Origin: Bdellovibrionales bacterium
GTDB lineage: Bacteria > Bdellovibrionota > Bdellovibrionia > Bdellovibrionales > Bdellovibrionaceae
Assembly: GCA_016713585.1 (NCBI GenBank)
Contig: JADJOV010000001.1
Location: forward strand, 186,001-250,000
Direction: 5' to 3'
Length of the DNA stretch: 64,000 bases
Numbering within the stretch: the stretch's first letter is position 1; every line of letters starts with the position of its first letter. The notes beneath the pieces were generated by a model. The model had not been told where the DNA came from. It searched no databases and saw nothing but the letters and a program-made list of their open reading frames with translations. Below, one piece after another: positions 19,440 to 28,558 of this stretch. Made by a program: the position numbers and the translations under genes.

Positions 19440-20120
19440 ATGAAAATTTTGCTCATTGAAGATGAAGTGTCGATCAGGAGATTTTTGAAAATCAGCCTTG
19501 AGGGCGCAACTTATCAAGTGATTGAGGCATCATCCGGTGCTGAAGGCTTGAGTTTAGCAGCAAGCCACCAGCCAGACGCAATTATTTTGGATATTGGACT
19601 TCCTGATACGACGGGCTTTCAGCTCATCTCAGAACTTCGAGAGTGGTTTAATAGGCCCATCGTTGTCTTGACGGTTCAAGATCAAGAAGAAGACAAGGTC
19701 AAAGCACTTGATCTTGGTGCTGATGATTACCTTACAAAACCATTTGGAGTTCCAGAGCTCCTTGCAAGATTAAGAGCGTCACTCAGAAGATCTCAGTCTG
19801 AGCATGAACCATCAGTGCCAGTCTTTAGATCCGGACAATTTGAATTTGATAAGGCTGCACATGTCGTGAAAATGAATGGCGAAGAAGTACATCTGACTTC
19901 GACAGAATACGATTTAGTGGCTGTATTGGTAAAGCATGCTGGAAAAGTTGTGACTCATCGGATGCTCTTAAATGCTGTCTGGGGTCCAAATTCAGTAGAG
20001 CATGTTCAGTATCTGCGTGTTTACATGGGGCAAATTAGAAAAAAATTGAAGGTCAATGAGGCTCATTCTGAGATCATCAGCACCGAGCCTGGAGTTGGCT
20101 ATAGACTTTTGATCGAGTAA
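19440..20120 (+). CDS. kdpE: OmpR-family response regulator KdpE
   Basis: 226 residues from ATG 19440; a TTG at 19431 overlaps the kdpD stop and is the alternative. The receiver domain (1-115) has Asp51 in IILDIGLPDTTG and the switch motif VLTVQDQEEDKVKALDLGADDYLTKPF region. The C-terminal winged helix (about 130-225) contains LTSTEYDLVAVLVKHAGKVV and YLRVYMGQIRKKL, as in E. coli KdpE. It should bind the direct repeats upstream of kdpF and switch on the operon. Confidence 0.95.
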   Translation: MKILLIEDEVSIRRFLKISLEGATYQVIEASSGAEGLSLAASHQPDAIILDIGLPDTTGFQLISELREWFNRPIVVLTVQDQEEDKVKALDLGADDYLTKPFGVPELLARLRASLRRSQSEHEPSVPVFRSGQFEFDKAAHVVKMNGEEVHLTSTEYDLVAVLVKHAGKVVTHRMLLNAVWGPNSVEHVQYLRVYMGQIRKKLKVNEAHSEIISTEPGVGYRLLIE

Positions 20121-20181
20121 TCGTTCATGACAAGTTTTCTATGAAATCATTGATGTCATTGCCACTTCCGACGACTAAGAC

Positions 20182-20265
20182 CGGAAATGCTTCGAAATAT
20201 CGTGAAATACTGATCCAATCGATTTTCTAAATGAAATTAAGCCGCTACCGCGACTTTGACTTAAG
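20182..20265 (-). repeat. 84-bp direct repeat, copy 1, fused to a fragment of the small gene at 28559-28729
   Basis: This stretch matches 28902-28985 with only two mismatches. Reading the reverse strand, copy 1 runs directly into a short segment coding VLVVGSG (20163-20183), the same heptapeptide as in the small gene at 28559-28729. The intervening promoter, ribosome site and N-terminus seen at the other copy are missing, so copy 1 looks like an internal-deletion derivative. Confidence 0.85.
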
Positions 20266-20288
20266 GTGAGTCTTCATTTTCTCTTGCT

Positions 20289-20365
20289 ATGCGCCACTTT
20301 AGATATGGCGCATAAATGGCGCAAATAATATGCGCCATCTTTACTTTAGCGCATAAATGGCGCAT
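20289..20365 (+). promoter_or_regulatory. cluster of six TGGCGCAT / ATGCGCCA boxes upstream of the Fic gene
   Basis: Within 77 bases there are ATGCGCCA (20289), TGGCGCAT (20306), TGGCGCAA (20317), ATGCGCCAT (20330), a variant AGCGCATA (20348) and TGGCGCAT (20358). Both orientations occur, giving overlapping inverted and direct repeats that run up to the Fic start codon. The Fic protein has its own C-terminal winged helix, so self-repression is the simplest reading. This is an inference; no protein-DNA data are visible. Confidence 0.65.
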
Positions 20366-20374
20366 AATCTGAAT

Positions 20375-21414
20375 ATGAGTCAATACCCAAGATTAGACCA
20401 ACACAAGATACCCTATAAATTTGAGTACACTGACAAGTTAGTTAGTCTTCTGATGCGAATTGCAGAAACTAAGCCTTATTTAGAAGAATACTTTGGGCAA
20501 CCTTTAGAACTTCAACTTTTACGACAAGCTAAGATATTGGCGATCACATATTCAAACCAAATTGAAGGCAATAAACTTGAAGTCAGGGGCGTGACGCAAA
20601 TACTGGAAAGTAAAGAAAGGATAACGGCGGACAAGGACATCAACGAAGTGAGAAAGTACAGTGATGCCTAGATTATGTCGAAGTTTTGGCAGAAGAAAAA
20701 GTAAAACTCAAAATCGCAGATATGTGTGATGTTCAAAAACTAATTACTAAAGATTTACTGGCTGATAAAAACCAATGGGGAAACGTCCGAACTGTAAAAG
20801 TTGAAATTGCAGATGCGAATACCGGAAAAAAGATAGACGATGTTCCTGAACCTCATTTTTTGAAAGAACTCCTCACTGAGCTTTGGGAATGGTTAGATGA
20901 AAACGCAGAGGTTAATCCATTTGTAAAAGCGTTCGCTTTTCATTATCTCGCAGTGGGCATACATCCGTTCGCAGATGGAAACGGGCGCACAGTTCGTCTG
21001 ATGCAGCATTTGCTTCTTTTAAAAAATGGCGAATCTATTGCTAGGTTTGTCCCCAGCGAAACTGCCATTATGGCAACAAGGGACCGCTATTATTCTTCGA
21101 TCAGGCAATGCAAAAGTCTTGGCTCACTGAATCCCATCATTGAATACCTCGCGGAATGTTTTGCGATTTCAGCGGAGCAGGTTATTGCCGATGGGAAAAA
21201 ACTTGTTAAAAAAAGTGTCGATCGAAAACCAGAGGCGAGACGAGAAAAAATTATTTCATTTAGTAAGCAGAAAAAAGAATTCACTCTGCAGGATATTTTG
21301 AATCTGCTGCCGGATGTGCCAAGGAGAACGGTCCAAAGAGATCTAGAGGCTCTTGTTTATGAAAAGAAAATCAAAGCAGAAGGTGATAATAAGGCTAGGA
21401 TTTATTTTAGATAG
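20375..21414 (+). CDS. Fic-domain protein (AMPylase-type) with C-terminal winged helix (frameshifted in this sequence)
   Basis: Two frames join near 20666-20670; changing CC to CCC at GATGCCTAGAT gives a continuous protein of about 346 residues. The N-terminal part holds the inhibitory helix motif SNQIEGN, which fits the (S/T)xxxE(G/N) rule of self-inhibited class II Fic proteins. The catalytic loop HPFADGNGRTVRL matches HxFx(D/E)GNGRxxR, which transfers AMP or a similar group to a target hydroxyl. The last 60 residues (FTLQDILNLLPDVPRRTVQR) are a DeoR-like helix-turn-helix. ATG 20357 is an alternative start; neither ATG has a ribosome site, so translation may be leaderless. The target is unknown. 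Confidence 0.88.
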
Positions 21415-21545
21415 CACGAGACCAGTCCGTTGATTCTTGTTAAATAAGTTGATTGGAACAGCAAAAAAATCTTTGGCGTCGCGCTATATCCAGAAATACA
21501 ACACGTTATGGGTTAAACGGATTTTTCTGGGTGAAAATTGAAACA

Positions 21546-22244
21546 TTAGGGTTTAATGCCGTTTAATAGAATATCTAAAATTTGATCGAGCTCTTCTTGA
21601 TCATTCCATTTTGGCGAAGAGCCCAAGACATGTTTAGTTAGTACATATGCCATAACGATCGAGAATAAAGTGCGAGCGACAGTGACTGATTTTAAATTTT
21701 TTCTAATTTGTCCTGATTCTTGTAAAGACTCAACGGCCGTAATGGCCTCAGACCAGACTTCTTTTTCCCACAAACCAATAACCCGCTCTCTTAGATCCGT
21801 GTTTTTCAGAACCTCAATGAGCATGAAGCGAATTTTGCCTTTATTTTCCCTGGCCACCTCTAATCGGTCTTGAAATATTTTTGTAAACATTCCTTCAATT
21901 CCAAGTTCAGAGCTTTTGAAAAGAGACTTCATTTTGCTGATCTGTAAAGGGAAAACAGTTTTTAGTAGCAGCGGAAACATCACCCTTCTTAGTAAATCAT
22001 CTTTAGACGGAAAATAACGAAAAAGGGTTCGTTCTGTGACTCCGGCCTTTTTAGCAATCTCTGCCGTTGGAGTATCAGAAGCACCTTTTTCAGAAAACAG
22101 AATTTCAGCGGCCGCTATGATTGACTTCTCCTTTTCAGACAATGCTTGATCATAACGAGTCGCCTCCTCGGCCAATGTCTCAAAATTGATTTCCCGTTGT
22201 TTTCGCGGACGCAACACACGAAGAGCTCTGATCACTATAATCAC
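21546..22244 (-). CDS. TetR-family transcriptional repressor
   Basis: Up to 232 residues. The helix-turn-helix is clear: SIIAAAEILFSEKGASDTPT, then AEIAKKAGVTERTLFRYFPSKDDLL. The C-terminal ligand-binding domain is helical and less conserved. The start is uncertain: the frame opens with GTG codons at 22244 and 22217 and a TTG at 22175, and the longer versions overlap the divergent permease gene. A shorter protein beginning near 22175 would leave almost no intergenic space. The divergent position suggests it controls the export cluster to its right. Confidence 0.85.
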   Translation of the reverse strand: MIIVIRALRVLRPRKQREINFETLAEEATRYDQALSEKEKSIIAAAEILFSEKGASDTPTAEIAKKAGVTERTLFRYFPSKDDLLRRVMFPLLLKTVFPLQISKMKSLFKSSELGIEGMFTKIFQDRLEVARENKGKIRFMLIEVLKNTDLRERVIGLWEKEVWSEAITAVESLQESGQIRKNLKSVTVARTLFSIVMAYVLTKHVLGSSPKWNDQEELDQILDILLNGIKP

Positions 22245-23496
22245 CGTATTTATTGGTGTCTTTGTCGTGGTCGGAATTCGCGGTCTTTTAGACGGACTTC
22301 AAAATGAAATCAAAAGCGGGCTCACTCGTAAAATGCATGGGGATATTCAAATTCATCGTTTAGGTTACGAGGATGCCCTTGAAGCCAATCCCTATAAAAT
22401 ACTCATTCCCTACACAATTGAAACAACAGATCTCCTAAAAAATACCGACGGCGTAGTTGAAGTTACTCCTAGATTGAAGGTGATGGCCCTTTTGAATCAC
22501 CAAAAAAGTCAGTCCACCACGCCTGTCATCATCAATAGTTTTTCTTCACAAACAGAGTTTCAAGTGGTTCCCCGCTTTAAGGACTCTTTATTAAAAGGAA
22601 AAATGATTGATTCAAGCCTTGAGAAAGAGGCCTCTTCTGTTGCTGATGATGACCTGAGCGAGGCAACAGGTCTGGACGAAAAGGCCACCAAAACAAGAAT
22701 ACATCCCAAAGCAGTGGGAAATCATCAGCTAATGGTCACTCCAAGCCTTATGAGAGGCCTAAATGCTGAAATCGGTGACGAAGTTGTCGTTCTGCTTCAA
22801 GACAAAGATAATATGCAACAAGCGCTTGTGGCTACATTGGTCGGCGTCGTCGATTTTGCCATGCCTGGAGCCCAAGCCAGAATGGCCTGGATGGACTTTA
22901 GCACTCTCCAAAAAACTGCTGGAATTCAAGGGCAAGCCTCGGAAATCGCCATTCGTATCAAAGAAAATGCCGACTCTGAAATAGTAAGAGCAAAGTTGAA
23001 AGAAAAGCTAGATCCCAACTTAGCGGTTCAAACCTGGATTGAGCTTGCAGGAATTCTACGAGACTCACTCAACCTACAAAATGTGATTTTTAATCTTGTC
23101 ATGTTCATCGTGTTTTCAATCGTTATTTCGGCGATAGTTAACACGTCCCTGATGACTGTAATGGAACGCACTCGCGAAATTGGGACTTTGATGGCCTTAG
23201 GATATCGTCGATTCCATATCACTCTTCAATTTTTGATTGAGTCCGCCGTGATTGGTCTTATTGGTGGCATGGCCGGAATGATCCTAGCCGTTTCAATTTT
23301 GCTATTCTTAAATAATTACGGCCTTACGTTTGCCCTTCCGGGTCAGACTATCACAACCGTTTTATACCCAACGATCACGATTGCATTTCTATTGAAAGTG
23401 TTTTTCTTAGCTCTGTTTTCTGCCTTAGGCGCAAGTTTTGTACCTGCTTATCGGGCCAGTAAAATGAAACCCGTGCAGGCGCTGACTAGTAACTAA
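22186..23496 (+). CDS. FtsX/MacB-type ABC transporter permease (LolC/E-like)
   Basis: 436 residues from a TTG start. There is one N-terminal membrane helix (RRALITIITVFIGVFVVVGI), a large periplasmic domain (about 40-290) and three C-terminal helices of the FtsX domain. The latter includes the conserved EIGTLMALGYRR coupling segment and a closing PAYRASKMKPVQALTS. Members of this family extract lipids, lipoproteins or peptides from the inner membrane rather than pumping solutes through it. The matching ATPase is encoded at 25544-26221. The LolA-like and outer-membrane genes lie between, suggesting a transfer route across the envelope. Confidence 0.88.
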   Translation: MISRCFRGRNTRRALITIITVFIGVFVVVGIRGLLDGLQNEIKSGLTRKMHGDIQIHRLGYEDALEANPYKILIPYTIETTDLLKNTDGVVEVTPRLKVMALLNHQKSQSTTPVIINSFSSQTEFQVVPRFKDSLLKGKMIDSSLEKEASSVADDDLSEATGLDEKATKTRIHPKAVGNHQLMVTPSLMRGLNAEIGDEVVVLLQDKDNMQQALVATLVGVVDFAMPGAQARMAWMDFSTLQKTAGIQGQASEIAIRIKENADSEIVRAKLKEKLDPNLAVQTWIELAGILRDSLNLQNVIFNLVMFIVFSIVISAIVNTSLMTVMERTREIGTLMALGYRRFHITLQFLIESAVIGLIGGMAGMILAVSILLFLNNYGLTFALPGQTITTVLYPTITIAFLLKVFFLALFSALGASFVPAYRASKMKPVQALTSN

Positions 23497-23543
23497 AGTG
23501 TAGATTGAAAACTTGAGTGCGTTAATTGCACTAGGAGGACCAA

Positions 23544-24273
23544 ATGACAAAATTAATCTTGGCACTATCCCTTGGGGCGAGTTTAATTTTTGCAGATCAG
23601 CCGGCAAAGGCTGAATCTGCAACAGAAATCATTGCTAAAGTCGAAAAAAATTTGTCCCCACCAAATTTCAAATCTCTTTATCAATTTACAAACTACCGTT
23701 TGGACGGAACCATTGCTCAGTACGATGTCCGCTTCAGTGTCAAAGATGTAAACCATAGTCATGGCTACTTCTTAAAACCAGAAAGAGAGAAGGGCCACGG
23801 AAACTTTACGACTGAAAAATACAATTTGGACCTATATGCCAAGCGTAGCGAGGGCCGTTCGTGTCGCTGATCGAGAGAGCTTTGCCGGTGGCGACTTTTC
23901 AAATGCGGATGTTATGCGAGTAGATTGGCTAGCGCAGTACTACGCGTCGATTACAAAAGAAACCAAAAATCAGTTTATTATCGACCTTGTAGCTAAGAAT
24001 AATGAGGCGGCCTATGCAAAAATGCGTATATGGGTCGACAAAACATCTACACAACCCGTACAGCAGTATTTTTATGATTCAAAAGGAACTCTCTTAAAAA
24101 TGTGTAAGTACGGATCCGTTAAGACTTTCGGCAGCATAACTCGGCCATCAAAATTGGTCATGGAAAATGTGATTACTAAGCTAAAATCAGAAATGCAAAT
24201 CATCGAACTTCAACTTGAAAATAAAATTCCAGATGGCCGATTTGTCGTTGATAATCTAGGTAAGGAAATATGA
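23544..24273 (+). CDS. LolA-like outer membrane lipoprotein-sorting protein (frameshifted in this sequence)
   Basis: The first frame has a good ribosome site (AGGAGG) and signal peptide MTKLILALSLGASLIF ending near ADQPAKAES. The second frame carries the family hallmark WTYMPSVARAVRVADRES, followed by SFAGGDFSNADVMRVDW. Removing one A from the A5 run near 23813-23820 joins them into about 242 residues. These periplasmic proteins have a LolA/LppX fold that carries lipids or lipoproteins between inner and outer membrane. It lies between an FtsX-type permease and a beta-barrel protein, which fits that role. The 3' end overlaps the next gene by four bases. Confidence 0.82.
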
Positions 24274-25532
24274 AAAATTATCCTCGTCTCATGACTTTCT
24301 TTTTGAGCGGCCTTATCTTTCTAGGCGGACTCACTGCCCTAGGGGCAGATAATTCGGATATGGATCTCGAAGAAGCCGCCGGGTTAGCCGATGAAACTCA
24401 AATGCCTAATGCTACTCCTGTTTCTACTGAAACTACGACTTCCTATCCTCAGAGCTCTTGGTTTAATAGTGGCAGAACAAGGACATATTTACTTATTGAT
24501 GGCACTCAAACTTCTGGTGGCACCAACGATCAAATCTACTTTCCAAATGGCCAACTAAATTTTTTCGGTGATTTCAAAATTCTGAACGAGAGCTTTCTGA
24601 TCGTCGATGCTGCTTGGACTTATGATGATAAGGACAAAGAAAGCTCTCTTTTTCTCAATCAAGTCGGCTTTCGTTCCCGTCTGAGTGAAAGCGTGCAGTA
24701 TTTTATTGGAAAAGAACGCAATCGGAGATCTCCTGGATTAATGGTATCTCCCAGTGATTTCATATATTCAAATACGAATTTACCGGGTCAACGAGAATAT
24801 CGAAAGGGTGTCTGGCTCGGTCGCCTTTCGTACCAAAAAATCAACGGAAGTGTCGATTTCTTAATACTGCCCGTACAAAGTGAAACCTTAGAGGGCTTGC
24901 CCGATTCCAAGCAAAACAGCAATGAGGGTGCTATCAGAGGACTTTATCAATTCTTGGGAATCGATGTCAGTCTTATGGTCGGGCGATACTTCGGCACAAA
25001 TCGAGCAGGCACATCAGTACAAACTCTTTTACAAAATAAGTATAAGATTTATGTCGAGCTTGGCACCCAAGAAGAAATTACGCAAATTAACAATACAAAA
25101 AAAGACTACCCTGTTCAGAGTTTGGCAGGTTTCGGTTATGAAGGAAGCGAAGACTTCTCTGTACGACTTGAATATTTCGAAAATGGTCAGGGGCTCAATT
25201 CTGACGAGTTTAATCAAATGATGCAGCTGAGATCGTTGTTTCCGTCTCAATTCGTTGGAAACACAAATTTGCAATCGCCATTTATTAGGCAAAAATATTT
25301 TATCACGAGCGTTACATTCCCTGAGATCAAAAAAAAATACAACTTCACAATTTCAGGCATTAAAAGTTTAGAAGATGACTCGTTTTTAAGCATTATCCGG
25401 CTAGAGTATCTTGCTACGGATAAACTATTAGCGGGCCTTAGTTTCACCAAAATCCAAGGCGGAACAGGATCACAGTATCAGTATCGCAACTTCGACACTC
25501 AAGCGACGGCGGATTTAAAGTATTCATTTTAA
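24270..25532 (+). CDS. predicted outer-membrane beta-barrel protein of the export cluster
   Basis: 420 residues. Signal peptide (LSGLIFLGGLTALGAD), an acidic linker, then many short amphipathic strands (SLFLNQVGFRSRLSESVQYF, RLEYLATDKLLAGLSFTK) and a final TADLKYSF ending in phenylalanine, as expected for a barrel inserted by BamA. Start ATG overlaps the LolA-like stop (ATGA), so translation is coupled. I do not recognise the exact family. In context it may be the outer-membrane end of the transport route formed with the LolA-like protein and ABC permease. Confidence 0.75.
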   Translation: MKNYPRLMTFFLSGLIFLGGLTALGADNSDMDLEEAAGLADETQMPNATPVSTETTTSYPQSSWFNSGRTRTYLLIDGTQTSGGTNDQIYFPNGQLNFFGDFKILNESFLIVDAAWTYDDKDKESSLFLNQVGFRSRLSESVQYFIGKERNRRSPGLMVSPSDFIYSNTNLPGQREYRKGVWLGRLSYQKINGSVDFLILPVQSETLEGLPDSKQNSNEGAIRGLYQFLGIDVSLMVGRYFGTNRAGTSVQTLLQNKYKIYVELGTQEEITQINNTKKDYPVQSLAGFGYEGSEDFSVRLEYFENGQGLNSDEFNQMMQLRSLFPSQFVGNTNLQSPFIRQKYFITSVTFPEIKKKYNFTISGIKSLEDDSFLSIIRLEYLATDKLLAGLSFTKIQGGTGSQYQYRNFDTQATADLKYSF

Positions 25533-25543
25533 TTGGAGGCTCT

Positions 25544-26221
25544 ATGATCGAACTTAAGAATGTGACTAAAAACTACGAAACTGGAAAGACGTTTGTTGAG
25601 GCACTCAAGGGAGTCAGCTTCACATTCAAGAAATCTGATTTTGTTTTGATTCGCGGTCCTTCGGGATCAGGTAAATCGACGCTATTGAATATTGTGGGTC
25701 TACTTGATAATCCTACGGATGGTGAGGTGTACCTGAACGGTCAAAAAGTTAGTTATGCTGATTTTGATGAACTGGCTACACTGCGATCAAGAACTATTTC
25801 CTTCATCTTTCAATCATTCAATTTAAATCCAGTTTTGACTGTTGAAGAAAATGTAATGGTCCCCCTCATGATTCGAAAAGATATTTCGCACGAGGAAAAA
25901 AAACGTCGGGTAACTGATTGGATAATGAAGACGGGGTTGTACGAGCATCGACATCACCGGCCCGATGAGCTTTCTGTGGGGCAAAGACAGCGTGTAGCCA
26001 TCGCTCGAGCCATGGTCACAGAACCCGAAATTGTCATTGCTGACGAGCCGACTGCAAACTTAGATTCAAAAACCGCGCGTTCAATTTTGGAATTCATGCG
26101 ACAACTCAACGAAGAAAAAAAAGTCACTTTTTTATTTGCCACTCACGATCCTGTTTTAGACGAGTATGCAAAAACAAAGGTCCAAATTAAGGATGGCATT
26201 TTGAGTGTGGTTACAACATGA
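25544..26221 (+). CDS. ABC transporter ATPase (LolD/MacB type)
   Basis: 225 residues. Walker A GPSGSGKSTLLNIVG, Q loop FIFQSFNLNPVLT, signature LSVGQRQRVAIARAM, Walker B IVIADEPTANLDS and H loop FATHDP are all present. The size and the sequence after Walker A place it with LolD/MacB/FtsE, which power FtsX-type permeases. Its partner is therefore most likely the permease at 22186-23496. Ribosome site TGGAGG precedes the ATG. It overlaps the next gene by four bases. Confidence 0.93.
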   Translation: MIELKNVTKNYETGKTFVEALKGVSFTFKKSDFVLIRGPSGSGKSTLLNIVGLLDNPTDGEVYLNGQKVSYADFDELATLRSRTISFIFQSFNLNPVLTVEENVMVPLMIRKDISHEEKKRRVTDWIMKTGLYEHRHHRPDELSVGQRQRVAIARAMVTEPEIVIADEPTANLDSKTARSILEFMRQLNEEKKVTFLFATHDPVLDEYAKTKVQIKDGILSVVTT

Positions 26222-26790
26222 TGAATTTGTTTTTCATGGGTCTAATCGTTTTTGTTACACTTTCTGGACAAGCAAAGGCTATTCAGTTCGAGGGGTTTGA
26301 GTTTCCCCAAGAAATCCAAGTAGAAAATGAACGATTGGCTCTAAATGGCCTGGCCCTCCGAAAGGTTACTTTTTTAGGAATTCGTGTCTTGGTCGCAGGA
26401 CTTTATTTGCCTCGGCCTATTTCCGAACCTTTGGCAATCGAAAAGATGGCGGGGCGAAAACAACTGCGGCTTCATTTTTTAAAAAACGTCTCAGCTAAAA
26501 CTATCGCGACGACTTGGACCGAGGAGTTGATGAAAAATTGCGTAACTTCTTGCCCTGAAGTTATAGAGAAGGCTGCGGGACTTGAAAGACTTATTTCTGA
26601 TGTAAAAAAGAATGACCTTTTGGCAATTACTTTTGAAAAGGATCGGCTGTTTTTTCAACTTAATAGTCAAAAGGGAGGTTCGATTGATGGACCGGAGTTC
26701 GCTTTGGCATTTTTACGAATTTGGATCGGTGATCACCCGATCAACGAAGATTTCAAAAAGGATTTACTAAAACAATTCAACTTATTGTGA
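26218..26790 (+). CDS. secreted chalcone-isomerase-like protein
   Basis: 190 residues with a signal peptide (FMGLIVFVTLSGQAKA). The body contains NGLALRKVTFLGIRVLVAGLYLP and LRLHFLKNVSAKTIATTWTE, typical of the chalcone-isomerase-like fold found in bacterial periplasmic proteins. In the bacterial members the plant enzyme activity is not expected; lipid or fatty-acid binding is a plausible role. It overlaps the ABC ATPase gene by four bases and belongs to the same operon. Confidence 0.8.
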   Translation: MMNLFFMGLIVFVTLSGQAKAIQFEGFEFPQEIQVENERLALNGLALRKVTFLGIRVLVAGLYLPRPISEPLAIEKMAGRKQLRLHFLKNVSAKTIATTWTEELMKNCVTSCPEVIEKAAGLERLISDVKKNDLLAITFEKDRLFFQLNSQKGGSIDGPEFALAFLRIWIGDHPINEDFKKDLLKQFNLL

Positions 26791-26799
26791 ACGGGGTTC

Positions 26800-27240
26800 T
26801 TGAGTGTCCCCAGAAAGAATATTGTGAAAAAATTAAATCATCAAAGACCACCATGGATTTATGTGTTGGCTGCATTTTTAATATTGTTCGGCCTTTTAAC
26901 AATTAAAGAGGGTGGTTCAGTTTTGTTTTTTGACTCTACCGCAAAAGCTGAGGCTGGCAATTATGTGCCCTTTGTGTTGTGGTTTAACTTCCTCGCGGGT
27001 TTTTTCTATATCGCCGCAAGTATAGGCGTTTTTATAAGTGCAATTTGGACCAGACGCTTGTCCCTTGTTATAGCAGGATCTTCCGCAGTAATTTTAGCGG
27101 CACTCTTAGTCTACATATTAACTGGAGGACTTTACGAGACCAGAACATTAATTGCGATGACATTAAGGGTCACTATTTGGACGTTTGCGTCCTACCTATT
27201 AACAGAAAATAAACATTTACAACAAAGGAGTCATACGTGA
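26800..27240 (+). CDS. four-helix inner-membrane protein of unknown function
   Basis: 146 residues from TTG 26800; a GTG at 26824 is an alternative. Four hydrophobic helices are visible: YVLAAFLILFGLLTI, VLWFNFLAGFFYIAASIGVF, LVIAGSSAVILAALLVYI, and TLRVTIWTFASYLL. The layout resembles small DoxX-like or DUF-type membrane proteins, but no diagnostic motif is visible. It overlaps the cupin gene by four bases, so the two are co-translated. Confidence 0.6.
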   Translation: MSVPRKNIVKKLNHQRPPWIYVLAAFLILFGLLTIKEGGSVLFFDSTAKAEAGNYVPFVLWFNFLAGFFYIAASIGVFISAIWTRRLSLVIAGSSAVILAALLVYILTGGLYETRTLIAMTLRVTIWTFASYLLTENKHLQQRSHT

Positions 27241-27533
27241 GCGCGAGAGGTTCAATTAAAGACATGGTCCCATACAAACAAGATGGCAAATCAATCAATG
27301 TTCTCTTTGCAGAAGGCTTCAAAGCTGTGGGCATTGGTTTATTAGCAAAACAAAAACTTGAAAAACACAGCACCTCGACACCGGCATTTCTGTTGGTTTT
27401 GGAAGGAAGTGTTGAGTTCCAGATTGATGGAACGAAGTGCATATTGAGCGGCCAGGATTTTGTTAAAATCCCACCAAGTCAAGAGCACGAAATTACTGCA
27501 TTAGAAAACTCAAAAATGATTTTAATAAAATAA
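27237..27533 (+). CDS. small cupin-domain protein
   Basis: 98 residues, GTG start overlapping the previous stop. Beta-strand pattern with FLLVLEGSVEFQIDGTKCIL, SGQDFVKIPPSQEHEITALE matches the conserved-barrel (cupin_2) fold, with the HE pair near the second motif as a likely metal or ligand contact. The first cupin histidine pair is reduced (LEKHSTSTPAFL). Function is unknown; such proteins often sense or bind small molecules. Confidence 0.7.
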   Translation: MSARGSIKDMVPYKQDGKSINVLFAEGFKAVGIGLLAKQKLEKHSTSTPAFLLVLEGSVEFQIDGTKCILSGQDFVKIPPSQEHEITALENSKMILIK

Positions 27534-27543
27534 GGGGGCGAAT

Positions 27544-27953
27544 GTGTACGGAAAGAAAAATATAGTTGTTGGATTGTTCATTATGGCCGGTTTTATGCTT
27601 TATGGATTTTTACTTATTTATTGGCGAGACTTCGCAGCTGATGCTGCAGAGTGGGCTGCAGCATATGGCAATGGGAAACATTTCGAGGCCAGACTTGCCC
27701 ATGTACACGGCAACCTTTTTGCTTTTTGAATATACTGATTGGGTATCTTCTTTTCAAATTAGACATCGGTGATCAACAAAAGAAAATCGTGTCGTGGCTG
27801 GGTATTATTGGCATCTTAATGCCTGTGGGGATTTTGATGGAACTTATTCTTAACGCATCACCGGTTTTTGTCTTGGTCGGGGCAGTCAGCATGACAGCGA
27901 GTGTGTTTTTGCTGGGCATATTTGTGGCGAAATCGAAGAAAGTGATTTTATAA
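27544..27953 (+). CDS. four-helix membrane protein (frameshifted in this sequence)
   Basis: Frame one (GTG 27544) reads MYGKKNIVVGLFIMAGFMLY and stops at 27729. The next frame continues with ILIGYLLFKLDIGDQQKK and two more helices to 27953. Adding a T to the T5 run at 27720-27727 joins them as ARLAHVHGNLFAF-LNILIGYLLF, about 136 residues. The HVHGN segment sits just before a helix and could bind metal or heme. The family is not recognised. Confidence 0.6.
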
Positions 27954-27975
27954 ATATATTAAAAGGAGAAAGGTC

Positions 27976-28440
27976 ATGAAAGCGATTTTAATTTCAACTG
28001 TTTTGAGCTTTGTGTTCAGCGGTCAGAGCTATGCTGCAGAAAACAGTCACCATAGCCATGGAGATAGTTCCAATGTATCAGAAGTGAAGCCAGACAAAAA
28101 ATTTATTGCAGATGAAGCATTAAAAGAAAGAATGAATTCTATCTTGAGTGAGATGCAAAAATTAAACAAAACTGGGTCCGCCTCCGAAAAAAATAAAAAA
28201 GTGGTCACAACTGGCGGTCGTGTCGAATCCGTCGTGCAGGATATTTTTAAAAGCTGCAAGCTAGCTCCAGATGCAGATGCAGATGCTGCAGTCCACCCTA
28301 TTTTGGCCGAAATTCTTGAGGGAGCCAATCTGTTAAAAAAAGGTGACGAGAAAAATGGACACGAAAGAATTCATAAGGCTCTTTTGAAATATGGAGATAA
28401 TTTTGAGCATTCAGGCTGGAACCACAATCACACTGAATAA
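27976..28440 (+). CDS. periplasmic histidine-rich helical protein
   Basis: 154 residues, ribosome site AAAAGGAG, signal peptide MKAILISTVLSFVFSG ending near SYAAENS. The mature N-terminus has a metal-binding-like cluster ENSHHSHGDSS and the C-terminus HSGWNHNHTE. In between the protein is helical with a conserved-looking KSCKLAPDADADAAVHPIL. It may bind divalent metal. It ends the export-cluster operon. The family is not recognised. Confidence 0.6.
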   Translation: MKAILISTVLSFVFSGQSYAAENSHHSHGDSSNVSEVKPDKKFIADEALKERMNSILSEMQKLNKTGSASEKNKKVVTTGGRVESVVQDIFKSCKLAPDADADAAVHPILAEILEGANLLKKGDEKNGHERIHKALLKYGDNFEHSGWNHNHTE

Positions 28441-28558
28441 TTGCTTAACAGAGACGAAGTATGGGCTCTTCTCGGTTCGAAGAGGAAAAAAGTGAGTGGT
28501 CACCTAAGAATCAAATTCTGAGACTCAAGAAATTTGAGTTTTTTAAACTGACTGGCTG

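Noticed and set aside
20289..20365. A CRISPR-like array from the repeated 8-mers
   Set aside because: The repeats are too short, occur in both orientations and have irregular gaps, so they are regulator boxes, not CRISPR repeats.
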